NCBI RefSeq assembly: GCF_963675165.1
Contig: NC_087380.1
Span: 5,278,071 to 5,342,070, forward strand
Direction: 5' to 3'
DNA: 64,000 bases
Source: Halichondria panicea
Lineage: Eukaryota > Porifera > Demospongiae > Suberitida > Halichondriidae
Part shown: positions 12,001-22,713 of the stretch, one piece after another
Numbering within the stretch: the stretch's first letter is position 1
Layout: each line of letters begins with the position of its first letter
Notes under the pieces: model-generated
Told to the model about the DNA's origin: nothing
The model's database searches: none
What the model saw: the letters and a program-made list of their open reading frames with translations, nothing else
Made by a program: the position numbers and the translations under genes

Positions 12001-14463
12001 GTGCTTCTATAGTGTTTATAGCTGTATATAATCTTCATCACTCGTCATTATAAGCAGTCGTTCTTCTCGGGTAAAGCAGGAAGATGATAAATAACTAACA
12101 CATCAATAAAGCATTCAGTTTCAATGAAAGCACCGCAGGTGCTGATGCCTCGGTGGAGATGCCAAAGCTACTAATAGCTAAGTCTGCTTTTATACTGATG
12201 AAAATTTTGGCAATAATTATTTTGCTGCATGCAAACTCACTCAAGGAGTGGGTAATGATCGACCATGATTGTTGTTAAAAACGATCGATGCCAAAAGTTT
12301 AAGTCTAAAATTAATGGCTGCCATCAGCAGAGCCTTGCAGCTCTCTTCCTCACTCTTGCAGCTACCAATAGCTAGCATTCTAGTGCAGAGCTAACTACTA
12401 AGTAGAGTAGTAACACTCGGTAAACAAGTTTGGCTACGTGCTCTTCTGAAAAGGCTGCAATGGCATTCCAAGTATTACTAAGCAAAACTAGGCATAACTC
12501 GAGAACGAAGCATTATTTTGCAAATCCACGAATTGAAATCCAAGTAAACATGACTAGAAGCCTATAGAAATGCTTACTTGCACTTGATTCATCCTTCAGC
12601 AGCTGTAGCAGTCTACACAGACGCACAAACACACTACCGTATACCTCGCTTGCGCATGCGCACCGAGGCATAATTATGGAAAATGTCCATGCTGACACTC
12701 GCGTCCTCTTACCAAATTATGACATAATATGTATAATTTATACCCTCTCAGGGTTTCATCTAGTGGGAGTGGGGGGGGGGCAGGGGTGAACCTTCCCCCT
12801 TCCCCCAAATGTTGTAGAATAATGACATCATCACACTATTATGTGCAATATGTAACTAGATCTGTGGGAGTGGCCAACCATTTGCCAAACCTTCCCCCAA
12901 AACTTTTAATCATAGATGAAACTCTGCCTCTTATATGACCTCTAGTGACTGAGTGTTCGCACACTAACATAATTCTTTTCTTGATTATTATTATTTGAAT
13001 TTACTCATTTTACTGCACTGTTGTAGGTACGACAAAATCTGTTGACTAGACAAAAGATTTTGGAGAAAAAAGATAAGCTAAGGAAACTCCGTGAACAAAA
13101 GAAGTTCGGAAAGAAGGTACAGTGTAGTTGCTATGTGTATCACACTATGCTTCATCGATATGCTCGGATCTAACTTTCAGCCCAGTAAAGGTTGTATAAT
13201 AATTATTGTCACGTTAAAATTAAAAGGTGGAAGCTAACTATTAATTTTATCACTTTTACAGGTCCAACATGAAGTTTTACAAAAACGTAGAGAAGAGAAA
13301 AAGGCGTCCCTGGACTCAATTAAGCGGTACAAGAAAGGCAAAGGGGAGAAGCCATCTTTCTTAGCAAACAAAGATGATGAGGATGACTTCCCAGTGGCTG
13401 CTCATCGCGAGAACAGAGGGGACAGGAAATCTGGAGACTGGGAGAAATCGAAGAAAAGACAAATGAGAGTAAGTTATAATAACATATTTTTTTACTATTT
13501 CTGCTAATAAGTGTACATGTAAAATCATAAAAGTGTGTACTTGCAGATCACAACTTGAGCACGAGCAAAATGTGCTAAACAGTGAAATACCTGTAAATAA
13601 ATTATACTAGGTATACGCACACGTATAATTATTTAAGTACTATTTTAGGAGAAAGAAGAAAAGTAAACTTGCTAGCTCTCTAGAGTATAGAGAAAAAGAT
13701 TTATGGATGCGTATAGATCTATAAAAATATCAACATTATTGGTTAGAACCAGTCTCTGATTTCTCTTTCCATGAGTAGTAGTGGTCGTTGTTGGTCATGT
13801 ACGTAAGACTCTTATATAGCTACAGGATCTATGGCTATACAGCCGGCCTATATAGCTAACTTAGATATTATTATGCCAATAGTAGATCAGTTAGGAGGTA
13901 ATAAAGATTAACCGAATGTAGCCGAATGTAGCCACACCCAATTCCGCATTCCTGAAGCGTGACATTTCTGAGCGTGACATACATACATACAAAGGTTTTC
14001 TGAGATACGATGCAGTATTAGTTGCCTCGTGCTAAGGTAGGTGCTCAGCAATTACCTTAAGTATGTAAACTTGAGTCTATTTCATTTCAGCACATAGTTT
14101 GTTGTTAAAAATTCATTCTGTTTGAGCAAGCCGAGGGCAGTTCTATGTATTCCCCGAGGACGCAGTCCTATAACATAATTTTTGTAGTTTAGAAATGTCA
14201 AGTTCAATGTCTGGTTATCTGTGTAGGACAAGACATATGGCTTTGGTGGCAAGAAGCGACGATTGAAGAGCAATACAGCTGATTCGAGTGCAGACATGTC
14301 CACATTCAGCGCTGGTCGACATAGTCGAACGGGTCGAGGAATAAAGGGAGGAGTCACTGGAGGTCCCAGAGGGAGGGCGGGAGCTGCTGCAGCTCCGGGC
14401 AAGAACGGAAAGAAGGGTAGACTGGGGAAGTCAAGGAGGCAAAAAATGAAACTTAAACGCTGA
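9039..14463 (+). CDS. EBNA1BP2: rRNA-processing protein EBP2 (EBNA1-binding protein 2)
   Basis: Seven exons: 9039-9089, 10147-10230, 10339-10487, 10668-10791, 13027-13116, 13262-13468, 14227-14463. They total 942 bases, 313 residues (human about 306). EBP2 is a nucleolar assembly factor for the 60S ribosomal subunit, and the family is conserved from yeast to animals. Visible support: an acidic N terminus (EEDYSSEDLTSDEE), the conserved block DWLEQMDVV, the segment FGVPTKRPDDYFAEMLK, a Lys/Arg-rich coiled region (QKILEKKDKLRKLREQKKFG) and a basic C terminus with YGFGGKKRRLK and GRGIKGG. The start is the first ATG, 5 codons from a cluster of acidic residues, and faces FZR1. The fourth intron (10792-13026) is enlarged by several transposon-like repeats. 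The neighbour downstream on the same strand is CFAP144. The identification is secure. Confidence 0.95.
9834..9998 (+). repeat. Dispersed repeat family A, short internally deleted copy
   Basis: The left part matches the start of the copies at 12123 and 41201 (ATGAAAGCACCGCAGGTGCTG). The right part matches their end (TATACCTCGCTTGCGCATGC then CACCAAGGCATA). Most of the roughly 550-bp middle is missing. It lies in the first intron of EBNA1BP2. Confidence 0.8.
10844..11180 (-). repeat. Non-autonomous transposon-like repeat, family E
   Basis: It opens with TAGCCTCGATCCCAGGCC, the same 18 bases that form the terminus of the element at 62247. It contains an inverted pair (GGCCTTACTTTTTCTTG and AAAAAGTAAGGCC), then AATCGCGTGATCCAC and GCCCACAATCGTGACG. 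The reverse complement of this order is found at about 37395-37755. It lies in an EBNA1BP2 intron. The inner boundary is approximate. Confidence 0.65.
11392..11612 (+). repeat. Second family E-like element in the same intron
   Basis: GCCCACGCTC, CACGCGACTTC and CAGGCTCTCCTTTTTC are followed about 150 bp later by AAAAAGGAGAGCCTG and GAGGCTAG. This is the same layout as family E with a diverged inner arm. It carries no coding region that I can see. Confidence 0.5.
12123..12672 (+). repeat. Dispersed repeat family A, full-length copy
   Basis: It starts AATGAAAGCACCGCAGGTGC, followed by TGCCTCGGTGG. It ends with TATACCTCGCTTGCGCATGC and CACCGAGGCATA. The inner TGCCTCGGTG and CACCGAGGCA form a 10-bp inverted repeat. 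The middle includes GGTAATGATCGACCATGAT and a stretch around CTCGAGAACGAAGCATTATT. Other copies are at 9834, 41201 and 63486 (reversed). It lies in an EBNA1BP2 intron and has no transposase ORF. Confidence 0.85.
12749..12926 (+). repeat. CAGGG-ended MITE, family D, with 5-bp target duplication
   Basis: Terminal inverted repeats CAGGGTTTCATCTAG and CATAGATGAAACTCTG bound about 178 bp, with a poly-G tract and CCTTCCCC repeats inside. The flanks are CCTCT on both sides (12744-12748 and 12927-12931). A second copy at 33870-34115 has the same ends and a different 5-bp duplication. Confidence 0.8.
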
Positions 14464-15080
14464 CAACACTATTAGTATAATAGTGTGGGCTAATCGTGTA
14501 TGATGAAGTTCTTGGCAGTTTTTATTAACATTGCCACGGCTGTTATTCAAAAACAACACGGCATGCAATTACTTAAGAGGTAATTGCACGCTATCGTTGA
14601 CGATGTGCAGTTACTGGACCGGTTGTGATACAGGATTAATTGCTGTACTCTCTCCAGTCGCTATTAGCACATCATACGATTATGAGAATCTTATGAGATT
14701 CGTTTTGTCATTGAATGTGCATGAGAGTTTGCTTGTTGTTTTCATGCAAGATTAACACAATGTTGTAAAAAATACAATTGGCGTATGTCAGCTAAAATAA
14801 TGATCTCTTCGACCCCATGCTGTCAAGCTAAGATCTCACAGTATGCTACAATGTACTTTGCTGGAGCTAGCTAGCTGCAGTGAGAAGATGAATGATACAA
14901 TGTAGCTAACACTGTAATTAGTAATGGTCGTGTTATTTTAGTGAAAAATCGGTCTTGTGCCACCTCGTTGCAGGGCGGCTATTACAAAACTATTCTAATT
15001 TTACCTGCTAGGTAGTCATAACAACATAAAATTGAAAAGTTAAAAGTCACAGTAAAAGTTCTTACATATCCTCGACCTCA
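14464..15080. other. Intergenic region between EBNA1BP2 and CFAP144
   Basis: About 620 bp that should contain the EBNA1BP2 3' UTR (a TTTTTATTAAC stretch lies near 14518) and the CFAP144 promoter. No TATA box or convincing RFX-type X-box could be assigned. No RNA gene or clear repeat is seen. Confidence 0.5.
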
Positions 15081-15874
15081 ATGGCGACTAAACAGGAGAA
15101 AGAGCAAGTAAATGTAGTACACCAGAATGCTATCTTCAGGGAGACCATTCACAAGGAGCAACGAGAACAAAAACTTTACACCAGTTACGGAGTAAATCCA
15201 TACAAAAAGGGTAAGTCCACCATTGTATTTTGATCTGGCAGTCAACTGCACTGTGCTACTGACAGATTACGTGCTCGCTGGAAAGCCAAATTCTCAATAT
15301 GATTCTGCTGAAGGCACAGAAGATCGTAAGTGGATACGTCCTTGACGATACCAAGGGCGTATAAAAGAATAGCAACTCCTATAATATGAGCAGAGTTCAA
15401 ACGTGGGCGGATGACTGTGCATGAAATGAAATTTCTATTTTAGCACTTTATGCAAATGCACACATTCCTCCGCCCACGTTTAAACTCTGCTAGCTACGTG
15501 TACTGATGTTACATGCCCTCTCTTCTTTTATACGCCCTTGACGATACATTATTATTACCAATTTATTGTCTCCTTGTAGAGCAATACCTTCAAGTGTACA
15601 GACGTGCACAGGATATCCCCCAGAGGAAATTTGACTTTCCTCAAACGGAGGCACAGGAAATTGGATGGGACACAAAACCACTGGTGAGAAGATGTGATGA
15701 TGTCATACCTAGTATTTCTGCATGATTCCACCCGGTTTTGATTCGTGCTTCTGTCCACAGATTAACCCCTTAAGAAACGACACTCGTCTAAATAATCCTC
15801 GTAGGAACTCGGAGATCACCAAATACATGGATACAGCATGGAGACAAAAAGAACAAGAAAATTTACAGCAATGA
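15081..15874 (+). CDS. CFAP144: Cilia- and flagella-associated protein 144 (FAM183 family)
   Basis: Four exons: 15081-15210, 15266-15325, 15580-15683, 15761-15874. They sum to 408 bases, 135 residues, the usual size of FAM183A. The family belongs to the axonemal microtubule-associated proteins; the human member is reported in motile cilia, so a role in flagellated cells is expected. Supporting segments are VHQNAIFRETIHKEQREQ near the N terminus, TEAQEIGWDTKPL in the middle and the conserved C-terminal block NSEITKYMDTAWRQKEQ. The start is the only ATG in frame upstream of the conserved N-terminal block. The second intron (15326-15579) carries a 189-bp transposon-like insertion. There are no membrane segments. 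The family identification rests on recalled sequence, mainly the C-terminal block. Confidence 0.88.
15352..15540 (+). mobile_element. 189-bp inverted-repeat element in a CFAP144 intron
   Basis: The ends are CAAGGGCGTATAAAAGAA and TTCTTTTATACGCCCTTG, perfect inverted repeats. Internal arms GCAGAGTTCAAACGTGGGCGG and its near complement continue the symmetry. ACGATAC flanks both sides (15345-15351 and 15541-15547), a 7-8 bp target duplication. There is no ORF, so it is a MITE-type non-autonomous element. Confidence 0.85.
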
Positions 15875-17085
15875 ACAGTTAGCGCATTATTTACAGTACA
15901 CATAATTGTTTGCTTTGTGTAATTAATCATTAAACCTAAATGTTCGATGACACCACTGTTTGCCTGTGTGAAGATAATTATTATGGATATTTTCATCATT
16001 AATTTTAATATAGCAAGTAGTGATATAATTTAAAGCTATGGTACAGCTTCCGAGAAAAATGAGGGAAAGTACCGTAAGGGTTCCAATAGAACCAACCTCT
16101 GTTAGGACACCCTCTTTTATAACGCCCATAATTATACTACCATATAAAACCATTTTTTTGTACATTGTTTCTATAAAAATAATTACTGGTTCTATAATTA
16201 GAACGTTTACGATAAACACCCCGAATAACACAAACAAGATGTGTTGGTATAATTATGTTGGTTAATAATTGGCATTTGAATGAGGTCCAAACTACTTCTC
16301 CTTCAGTTGTTGCAACTTGACGGTGTTGGTAGGATCAGTTATTTGGGGGCATATCGAACTGTCTATATAGCAGCGTCATAATCTCTGTTTATCTCCTTTA
16401 CCATAAATCATGTAACGCCAGTAAAGAATCTGAATGCTTGAATAGAAGAGTAGTGCGAGTTAAACAGTAAAAGTAGTGCTGGACCTTGACTCAAAAGCAT
16501 AGATAATGCTCAAACCATGCCACAACATTATCGTAAAATCCGATCAAAATTAATAGGCCATGACCAAAGACGTGTAGGTGATTTCCGCGCTACAAATCGT
16601 GGGGTCACTTGTTATTCCTACAACATGATGGCCTGACTTTTGTGATTATGGACATTTATAATAGCAGCTTTGATGCTTTTTACACAATGTGCAATTGTTT
16701 TATGGTGTAATCTTTCCTTTACAACTAGCTGTTCTTGGGCAAACCTTTCTTTGGAGCGGGCTCCTCCGGCTCCGGCCTCCCTAGCCCTCTTGCCTCCTCC
16801 ATTCGATATCAATTTTGCTTGCTGGTCGATCAGCCCATAGATTGAAGAGTTAACTGATCTATTAAATGTATATGATCAGCCATTCTGCTCATTTTAGTTG
16901 GGCGGAGTCCCAGGTAATGAGGATTTATTGTTGCCCAATAGGGATTCCCCCACCCCCACTGCCACATCATCAACTTTTACATGTGCAAATCAGCAACTGT
17001 GACTAGACTGTATTCCTGATTAAAAGGTGAAGCTTGCTGCATGCTAGTACTTTATAGCACTGTATGAAAAATATTAGAGATCAAG
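15875..17085. other. Intergenic region with an unresolved coding-like patch on the minus strand
   Basis: There is no confident gene. On the minus strand, 16360-16292 reads a short open stretch ending in DPTNTVKLQQLKEK then stop. An open frame around 16830-16710 (RSKERFAQEQLV) also looks less random than its surroundings. I could not join them into a phase-consistent model. They may be remains of, or exons from, an unrecognised small gene. The right part should contain the FBXO4 promoter and perhaps a missed first exon. Confidence 0.3.
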
Positions 17086-18312
17086 ATGCTTCATTTGAAC
17101 CACTTTCATTGTTTCTACGAACAGGATAGCCCTTTCAGCGATACTTGTAAAGAGGTCACCAGTCGTCTCCATCAGGCTGCTGAGTTGTGTGGCTCCTCTT
17201 TGAGAGCAGGAACTGCCTCTCTGAAGCAATCAAACACCATTACACTTTCTGACCTTCCAGTAAGTGCCTTCATCACCAACTTTACCTGTTATTGAACTCT
17301 CTGTCCGACAGATTATTGTTCAGTTACACATTTTCTCCTACCTTGATGCTCGTTCACTGTGTCAATTGGCTGTGACGTCTTCTAGACTGAGTCAGTCATC
17401 ATGTGATTCTCTCCTGTGGTCGCGTCTACTGGCAAGAGACTCTCTCTCATGGTCTGTGTTGGGACACCTCTCCTATCCCCCTGTGTACACCTCAGCCGGC
17501 TCAGAGCTTTCCCCAAAAGAAATGTGAGTATAGCTATTGACTTTATTACTACTTCCTTGATTCATGTACTTACTTATTTTCATGTACTTATTGCAGATAT
17601 GAGGCTTGCTATAGTCGCCGTGAGTGCATTCCTCAGCGATCATTCACTCACCCTCTCACCACACGACTACGGGGTCTTGTTCGAAGACTACAAGGTCATG
17701 TGCCAAAATTGCTAGTTGTCGGCTCAGGACTAGAGACTCTTCCATTCATTCGCACTCTGCTATGGGAGGAACAGTCACCATATAAACCCATTGGCATGTC
17801 CCCTGGCAAAGATGGTGAGTGACGGTTCTACTAAATCTTTCTTCTAATCGTTCTACTATTTGTACTGTGCAGGCATTGGCAGTGGTGTGTGTGTGCAGCA
17901 TAGGGACCGTCCCCTCAACCTTGTGACCCTCTACAGAGCCCCAAAGGCTGAACGAACTTCCTCAACTGTCAACAAGCTACTCACAGCGTCAAGAGAAGAA
18001 CTGACACCAGGTGTACAGGAGCTGTGTCAACAAGCTGATGGATTGGTTTTAGTAGTTGATTCCACAGAGGCCCCCTGCTGTGACGATGCTAGTCTATTGG
18101 GTGGAATGATTGGCTACTGTCCTCATGGAACACCTGCACTCATTCTAGCCTGCTCAATGAAGGAGTTAGAGGTCAGCCCACCCCCCCTTTGCTGGGCCGA
18201 GAGTCTACAGTTGACCAGACTGAGCGTCCCATGGCAAGTGAGGAGGCTGAATTTAGAGGCTACCAGTGGGCTTGAACAAGGGATGGACTGGCTGTTAACA
18301 GCAAGACAATGA
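17086..18312 (+). CDS. FBXO4: F-box only protein 4
   Basis: Exons: 17086-17259, 17312-17523, 17597-17814, 17873-18312; 1,044 bases, 347 residues (human 387). FBXO4 is an SCF ubiquitin-ligase substrate receptor. Human FBXO4 binds the telomere protein TRF1 through an atypical small-GTPase-like C-terminal domain. The F-box is at about residues 54-100 (LPIIVQLHIFSYLDARSLC, then LLWSRLLARD). The C-terminal domain shows DGIGSGV across the last intron, STVNKL, ADGLVLVVDSTEA and a final PWQVRRLNLEATSGLEQGM, aligning with the human PWLVQDTEAET region. The N terminus is uncertain: an acceptor-like TACGAACAG precedes 17127, so a first exon upstream may replace the first 13 or so residues. An AATAAA signal lies at 18442, about 130 bp past the stop, close to the convergent MFSD14 gene. 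Confidence 0.92.
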
Positions 18313-18441
18313 TGTGTGGAATGGCTGAATGCTTTATGTTGCGTATACTTAATACTTGAAGCTAATTAAATTTTTGTTCAATTTACTTTGCACCACCCAC
18401 ACAATACGAATTTCATAATAATTATGCCTATTAAAATTTAT

Positions 18442-18447
18442 AATAAA
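18442..18447 (+). terminator. Polyadenylation signal AATAAA downstream of FBXO4
   Basis: A canonical AATAAA lies about 130 bp after the FBXO4 stop codon in AT-rich sequence. FBXO4 and MFSD14 converge here with only 245 bp between stop codons. Confidence 0.5.
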
Positions 18448-18557
18448 GGACCGTCATGCATATACATGTACGTGCATACAGCTACATGTACTTGATGAAA
18501 CATGCGATAAAATCCACTGAAGTATGAATTTGAAAGGTTAAACAAAATAAGTATCTG

Positions 18558-21500
18558 CTATAACAAGGATTGTCTAGTGAGCTCCACAAAAACTGGGGCG
18601 TCAGTGTCAGCTGGTGATCGATGCAATGTGTCATGTGAATTGTCATGTTCTATAAGAGGTAATGTCATTGCTGTACTAGTCGAGGAGGAGGGTGCGTTGG
18701 AATTTCTCCGAGAGTGGTTGATTTTGATTGGCTCAGTTTCCTTGATACAACACGCTACCATGATGGCCAGGAACACAGGAAACACTCCAAACAAGAATGG
18801 GACACCCTTGAAGAGCTCATTCTGTTTGTGTGGGACATAGAGAACAGTCATAATACTTACAAGAGACACACAATCTCATTTGGGGTGGATGAAAGCCTAT
18901 ATCCCTCATAGCACCCATGCTGATGAGAATGACCTAATGAGACGTTACATGCCGATGTATAGTAGTAGTGACTTTGAACTCTATGAAAATTAGGGTTGAA
19001 AATTTATTGTATGTACCAACATTATACACAGTGTACATGTAGTGCTTCAACGATGACTACAGTAATTTAATTAATGTGTATAATACCTCTATTATAGGTG
19101 CCACAGAAATATTTGCAGTACTGCTGTGTCCAGGACTCAAACCCACAGCACTCTTACCGACACCAACAGCTTCCCCAAGATTAACGTGGAACACCCAGAA
19201 CAGGAACCCAAATATAGCTGGACCCAGCCCATTACACAACCCTCTCATTCCGGTGAGTATGCCGAGGGCCACCCCCTGTTGTTCTGACGAGGCATTCTTG
19301 CTGACCAAAGCGCTGATGGCAGGGTAAATGATGGAAGATATGGCTGCAAATATGCCAGCAAACCACATCAGCCTAGTGTGTGTGAGGGGGGTTAGGGGTA
19401 ATGATCATGTGTACAGTAATTTCAATGTAGCTTACACGTGGTTGAAGATGTACCGTATAGCGGGTAAATTTTGCAAGCCTACTATTTGGCGAACTATTAA
19501 TGGCGATTATTTATTTGACTATGCTATGGAAATTTTTTTAATTTGGCGACCACCTTGATTCACCAAATAGACAAGATTACCCGCTATACGGTAGTCAGGT
19601 ACAGCCTAGCCTACTAAAACATTGATATTAAATTAGCATAACTATTTTCATAGTGGGAAACCATGAGGAACATGCATCACTTAGTTCAACCTTGGGCTGC
19701 ACACAGGCAACAAACACCATACAGTACATGTACATGTAAGTACCATTTTGAGGTCCACACTCCATATATGAACAGCTGCACTGCCTGGAAAACCAGCCCT
19801 ATGATGATGGTATACTTATAGCCAAAGAAGGTCATGAGCCAAGTCAGGCCCAGAGTCTGAGCACCTACTGAGGTCACACAAAGAACGGCTATGAACAGCG
19901 CCACTTGGTTCAGTGAGAATCCAACCACCTGGAGAAAGGTTAGATTACAAAAGCTCTGCCTACATGTACAGTATGGTACGGAGCCGTACACTTCACCTAC
20001 TGTATAGGCTGTTCATATTGAACTGTAAATTCTGGAGAGCTGTTGCGATTCGAATACAAGTTTGAAATACACTTTTTATACATGTATATGTACAGTACGT
20101 ACAAACAGGAGTACACTCCTGGTACAAATTATGAATGCATGCATGTACATTGTAAGACTGGACTGTACACCAATGACGATACTAAATGTATGTGAATTTT
20201 TACTTCAAGGCTGGGGAAACAACCCCTATAATTGTGCCTGAACAGATTTTAAGGAACAATTCTACAATGCTTCACGGTATCTACTTCACTACAATAATCT
20301 ACTACAATTGCCTAGTGTATAGCTGACCTTTTGAAGGTAGAGGAAGAAACATGAGTATTGGCCAGCCTCAGGGAGGTAGGAAAGAAAGACCATGATGGAG
20401 AGCCGCAGGAGACGAATGTCTTTACCAGCCTTACGCAGGGACTGTGGAAACACAGTGGGTTATGAACACTTTGCATACATGTAGTGTACAGTAGGTACGC
20501 ACGCATACATGTACATTCTTTATACTACTATACTGTACAAATGTAGACGCTCTTCAAAACTCTCCCTAAGAAGCGAGTGTTAACACCTTGTAACTTAAAG
20601 GGGCCTACATGTACATGTACATGTATATAAGTTTTCTGTCACTAATTCACTTTCCTATATAAGCAAAGGAAACCTTTCAACAAAATAATGACAATTATTG
20701 CCCCGGGCCCCTCAGCCCCCTCTACATGTACTTGGAAGGTTCACTGTATACTCACAGCAAAGGGGTCCACTTGGTCCCAGTTGATCTCTCCCCAGTTGCT
20801 TTTTCTCTCTTTGAGGCTCTCGGGCACCATAAACCAAATGAACATGACGTTGAACAGTGCTACCATGGTAGCTAGTAGAATGACTTGTGTCTCCCCATGC
20901 AGTGGGCTGGCATTCAGGATGTACGTACCCAATGCCGGACTGATGACCAGACTAGCAGCAAAGGTGGCAGACACCTGTGCGTGACGGTGTGTGGATGGAT
21001 GGGGTAAGTTTTGAATTAGAATACGGTTTATTTCTTATGATAAAGGTCCACTCTACGATAGGTAAGCCTTCCATTTATAGTGTATATAGTTAGTGCTCAC
21101 CAGTCCATAGGAGTATGTCCTCTCATCCTCACTTGTGCAATCTGCCACGTAGGCAAACACAATGGAGAAAGTGACAGAAAACACTCCCGATATCGCCACA
21201 CTAATAAAGTAGGCCCTGTGGGGAGGGGGGTGTTACAAAGGACATTCTATTGATCTCCTAATTTACCGTACTTAATAACGTATTTTCATTCCCTAACTGA
21301 GCATACGTATTAAGTATGGTAGAATAATTAGTATACAGCAATCTTTCTCGTTAGAATACTCACATCTACTGCAATTATGACACACTTGGCAAGGTGGTCT
21401 TATTGCATTTGTAAATGAGCATATGCCCGTGCTCTGTACACGTACATACTCTCACTAGACTATCCAGTGACTCACGTGGCACTATAGAGCAGTATGGGGA

Positions 21501-22626
21501 TGGGTGCACAAGTGAAGAGCACTGAGAGGAGCAGGAAATACTTCCTCCCCCAGGCATCGGACAAAGCCCCAAGTAAGGGGGCAGATAAGAACGACAGAAT
21601 GCCCTACATAAGAGAAGACACAACTCAACATAGGACTAAGTATGTAGGGTGTTAGGGGAAGTTCTGTAAATTAACCATACAATTTCATTTCTAGTCATAA
21701 TCCAATACCAACCACTTGATGTGGTTTGGCAATGATCAGAGCATTATTTGTACAAGTACGAGTACATGACTGGCCTACCTTGACTCCCTGTACGATGCCA
21801 TTCATGAGGAAAGTGCCAGTGGGAAAAGCCGTCTTGAGAGCCTGCACAGGAGGAATGGCTATTAAACTAAGTGGAGACCTCAGAATGTGCTCTGTGACAG
21901 CATACAAAATGGATACACTCTATAACATGTCACATGAACGACAACACATAGCTAGCAGTGTTTTCTTCAGGTACTGTACGTTCTTCACTGTACATTGCAT
22001 GAATTCATTTACACTGCATGTAGGCTCATTTTTTTAAAACACCATTTTTTCATACCATTATACTGATACAAAGGAACAATTTGTCATTGATGCCTAAATT
22101 TTGCTACATCATTTTAAAAGGAATTCTATGAACTGTAAATAGTGTGCGCTAGGAAGTGAATCACTTGTTCAACGTGAGGTGCCTTCATACCAGTCAGCCT
22201 CACAGTGTGACTAACCTGTATAGTGGGTGAAGTGAGGAGGCCCCAGGAAAAGAACTCTAGGAAGATGACCACAGTGGCATGGGAAACACTCGCCTTGCCA
22301 TAACCCTGCATATAATATATGCAGGTTAACATGAACATGTTTCACTGTACACACTGTGTCTAGCATCGGTGTAGTAGTAAACACACAAACATAAGTACAA
22401 TAGATTACACAGCTAGTGTACAATTAGTCGATCTCATAGTGATTGTAGATATACTCGATCTACAACTTGCCTCTATCATGTCATTGCAACCACTTTCTGA
22501 TGAAGACCTCTTCCTTCCTCTTCTGAACACATTTTTTATCCTACTGAAAGCTCTACCTCTCATCATTTTTTCCATTCTCCTACTAACTTGTGACCTTGTG
22601 TCATCATCACTAATTTTTGTGTTCAT
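18558..22626 (-). CDS. MFSD14A: MFSD14/HIAT1-type major facilitator transporter
   Basis: Ten exons on the minus strand: 22626-22411, 22305-22216, 21841-21779, 21603-21476, 21215-21101, 20974-20756, 20441-20328, 19928-19744, 19372-19087, 18821-18558. They total 1,680 bases, 559 residues (human about 490). The family is a 12-helix MFS group related to bacterial tetracycline exporters; its substrate is unsettled. Matches to the family include FLEFFSWGLLTSPT, TFLMNGIVQGVKGILSFLSA, the MFS motif GALSDAWGRK, VFAYVADCTSEDER, SATFAASLVISPALGTY and RGLCNGLGPAIFGF. The first exon encodes a basic, Ser-rich cytosolic N terminus that I cannot align. Its donor (GTGTAA) is weak and the least certain part of the model. 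The C-terminal tail is polar. Vertebrates have 14A, 14B and 14C; the symbol denotes the family. Its ATG is 88 bp from that of LMBRD2. Confidence 0.92.
19451..19593 (+). repeat. TA-flanked MITE, family C
   Basis: TACCGTATAGCGGGTAAATT at the left is mirrored by TTACCCGCTATACGGTA at the right, about 143 bp in all, in an MFSD14 intron. TA at each end fits a Tc1/mariner-type target. Related copies are at 27111, 52837, 55292 and 59959. Confidence 0.85.
21264..21321. repeat. 58-bp imperfect hairpin, MITE-like
   Basis: TACCGTACTTAATAACGTAT is mirrored by ATACGTATTAAGTATGGTA around a short AT-rich loop. The outer TACC...GGTA resembles family C termini. It is intronic in MFSD14 and non-coding. Confidence 0.6.
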
Positions 22627-22713
22627 GTTGTAATCAAGGGTCCATAAGTCAAAGTTCGAAGGTCACAGTTCAAAGTATCGTAGTTCTATATTAAAGTGAA
22701 CAAGACCACAAAA
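22627..22713. promoter_or_regulatory. Very short bidirectional promoter, MFSD14/LMBRD2
   Basis: Only 87 bp separate the two start codons. The gap contains an inverted-looking CAAAGTTCGAAGGTCACAG segment and no TATA box. Both 5' UTRs and the initiation region must fit here unless untranslated exons lie further away. Confidence 0.55.

Noticed and set aside
12123-12672. CRISPR-like or satellite array
   Set aside because: Copies are dispersed singly over tens of kilobases, not in tandem with spacers; the genes are animal genes.
14930-15080. RFX X-box upstream of CFAP144
   Set aside because: GTAGTCATAACAAC is only a partial match to the X-box consensus, so no site is claimed.
20688-20984. Plus-strand ORF across MFSD14 exon 6
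   Set aside because: The minus-strand frame encodes SATFAASLVISPALGTY, a family signature.
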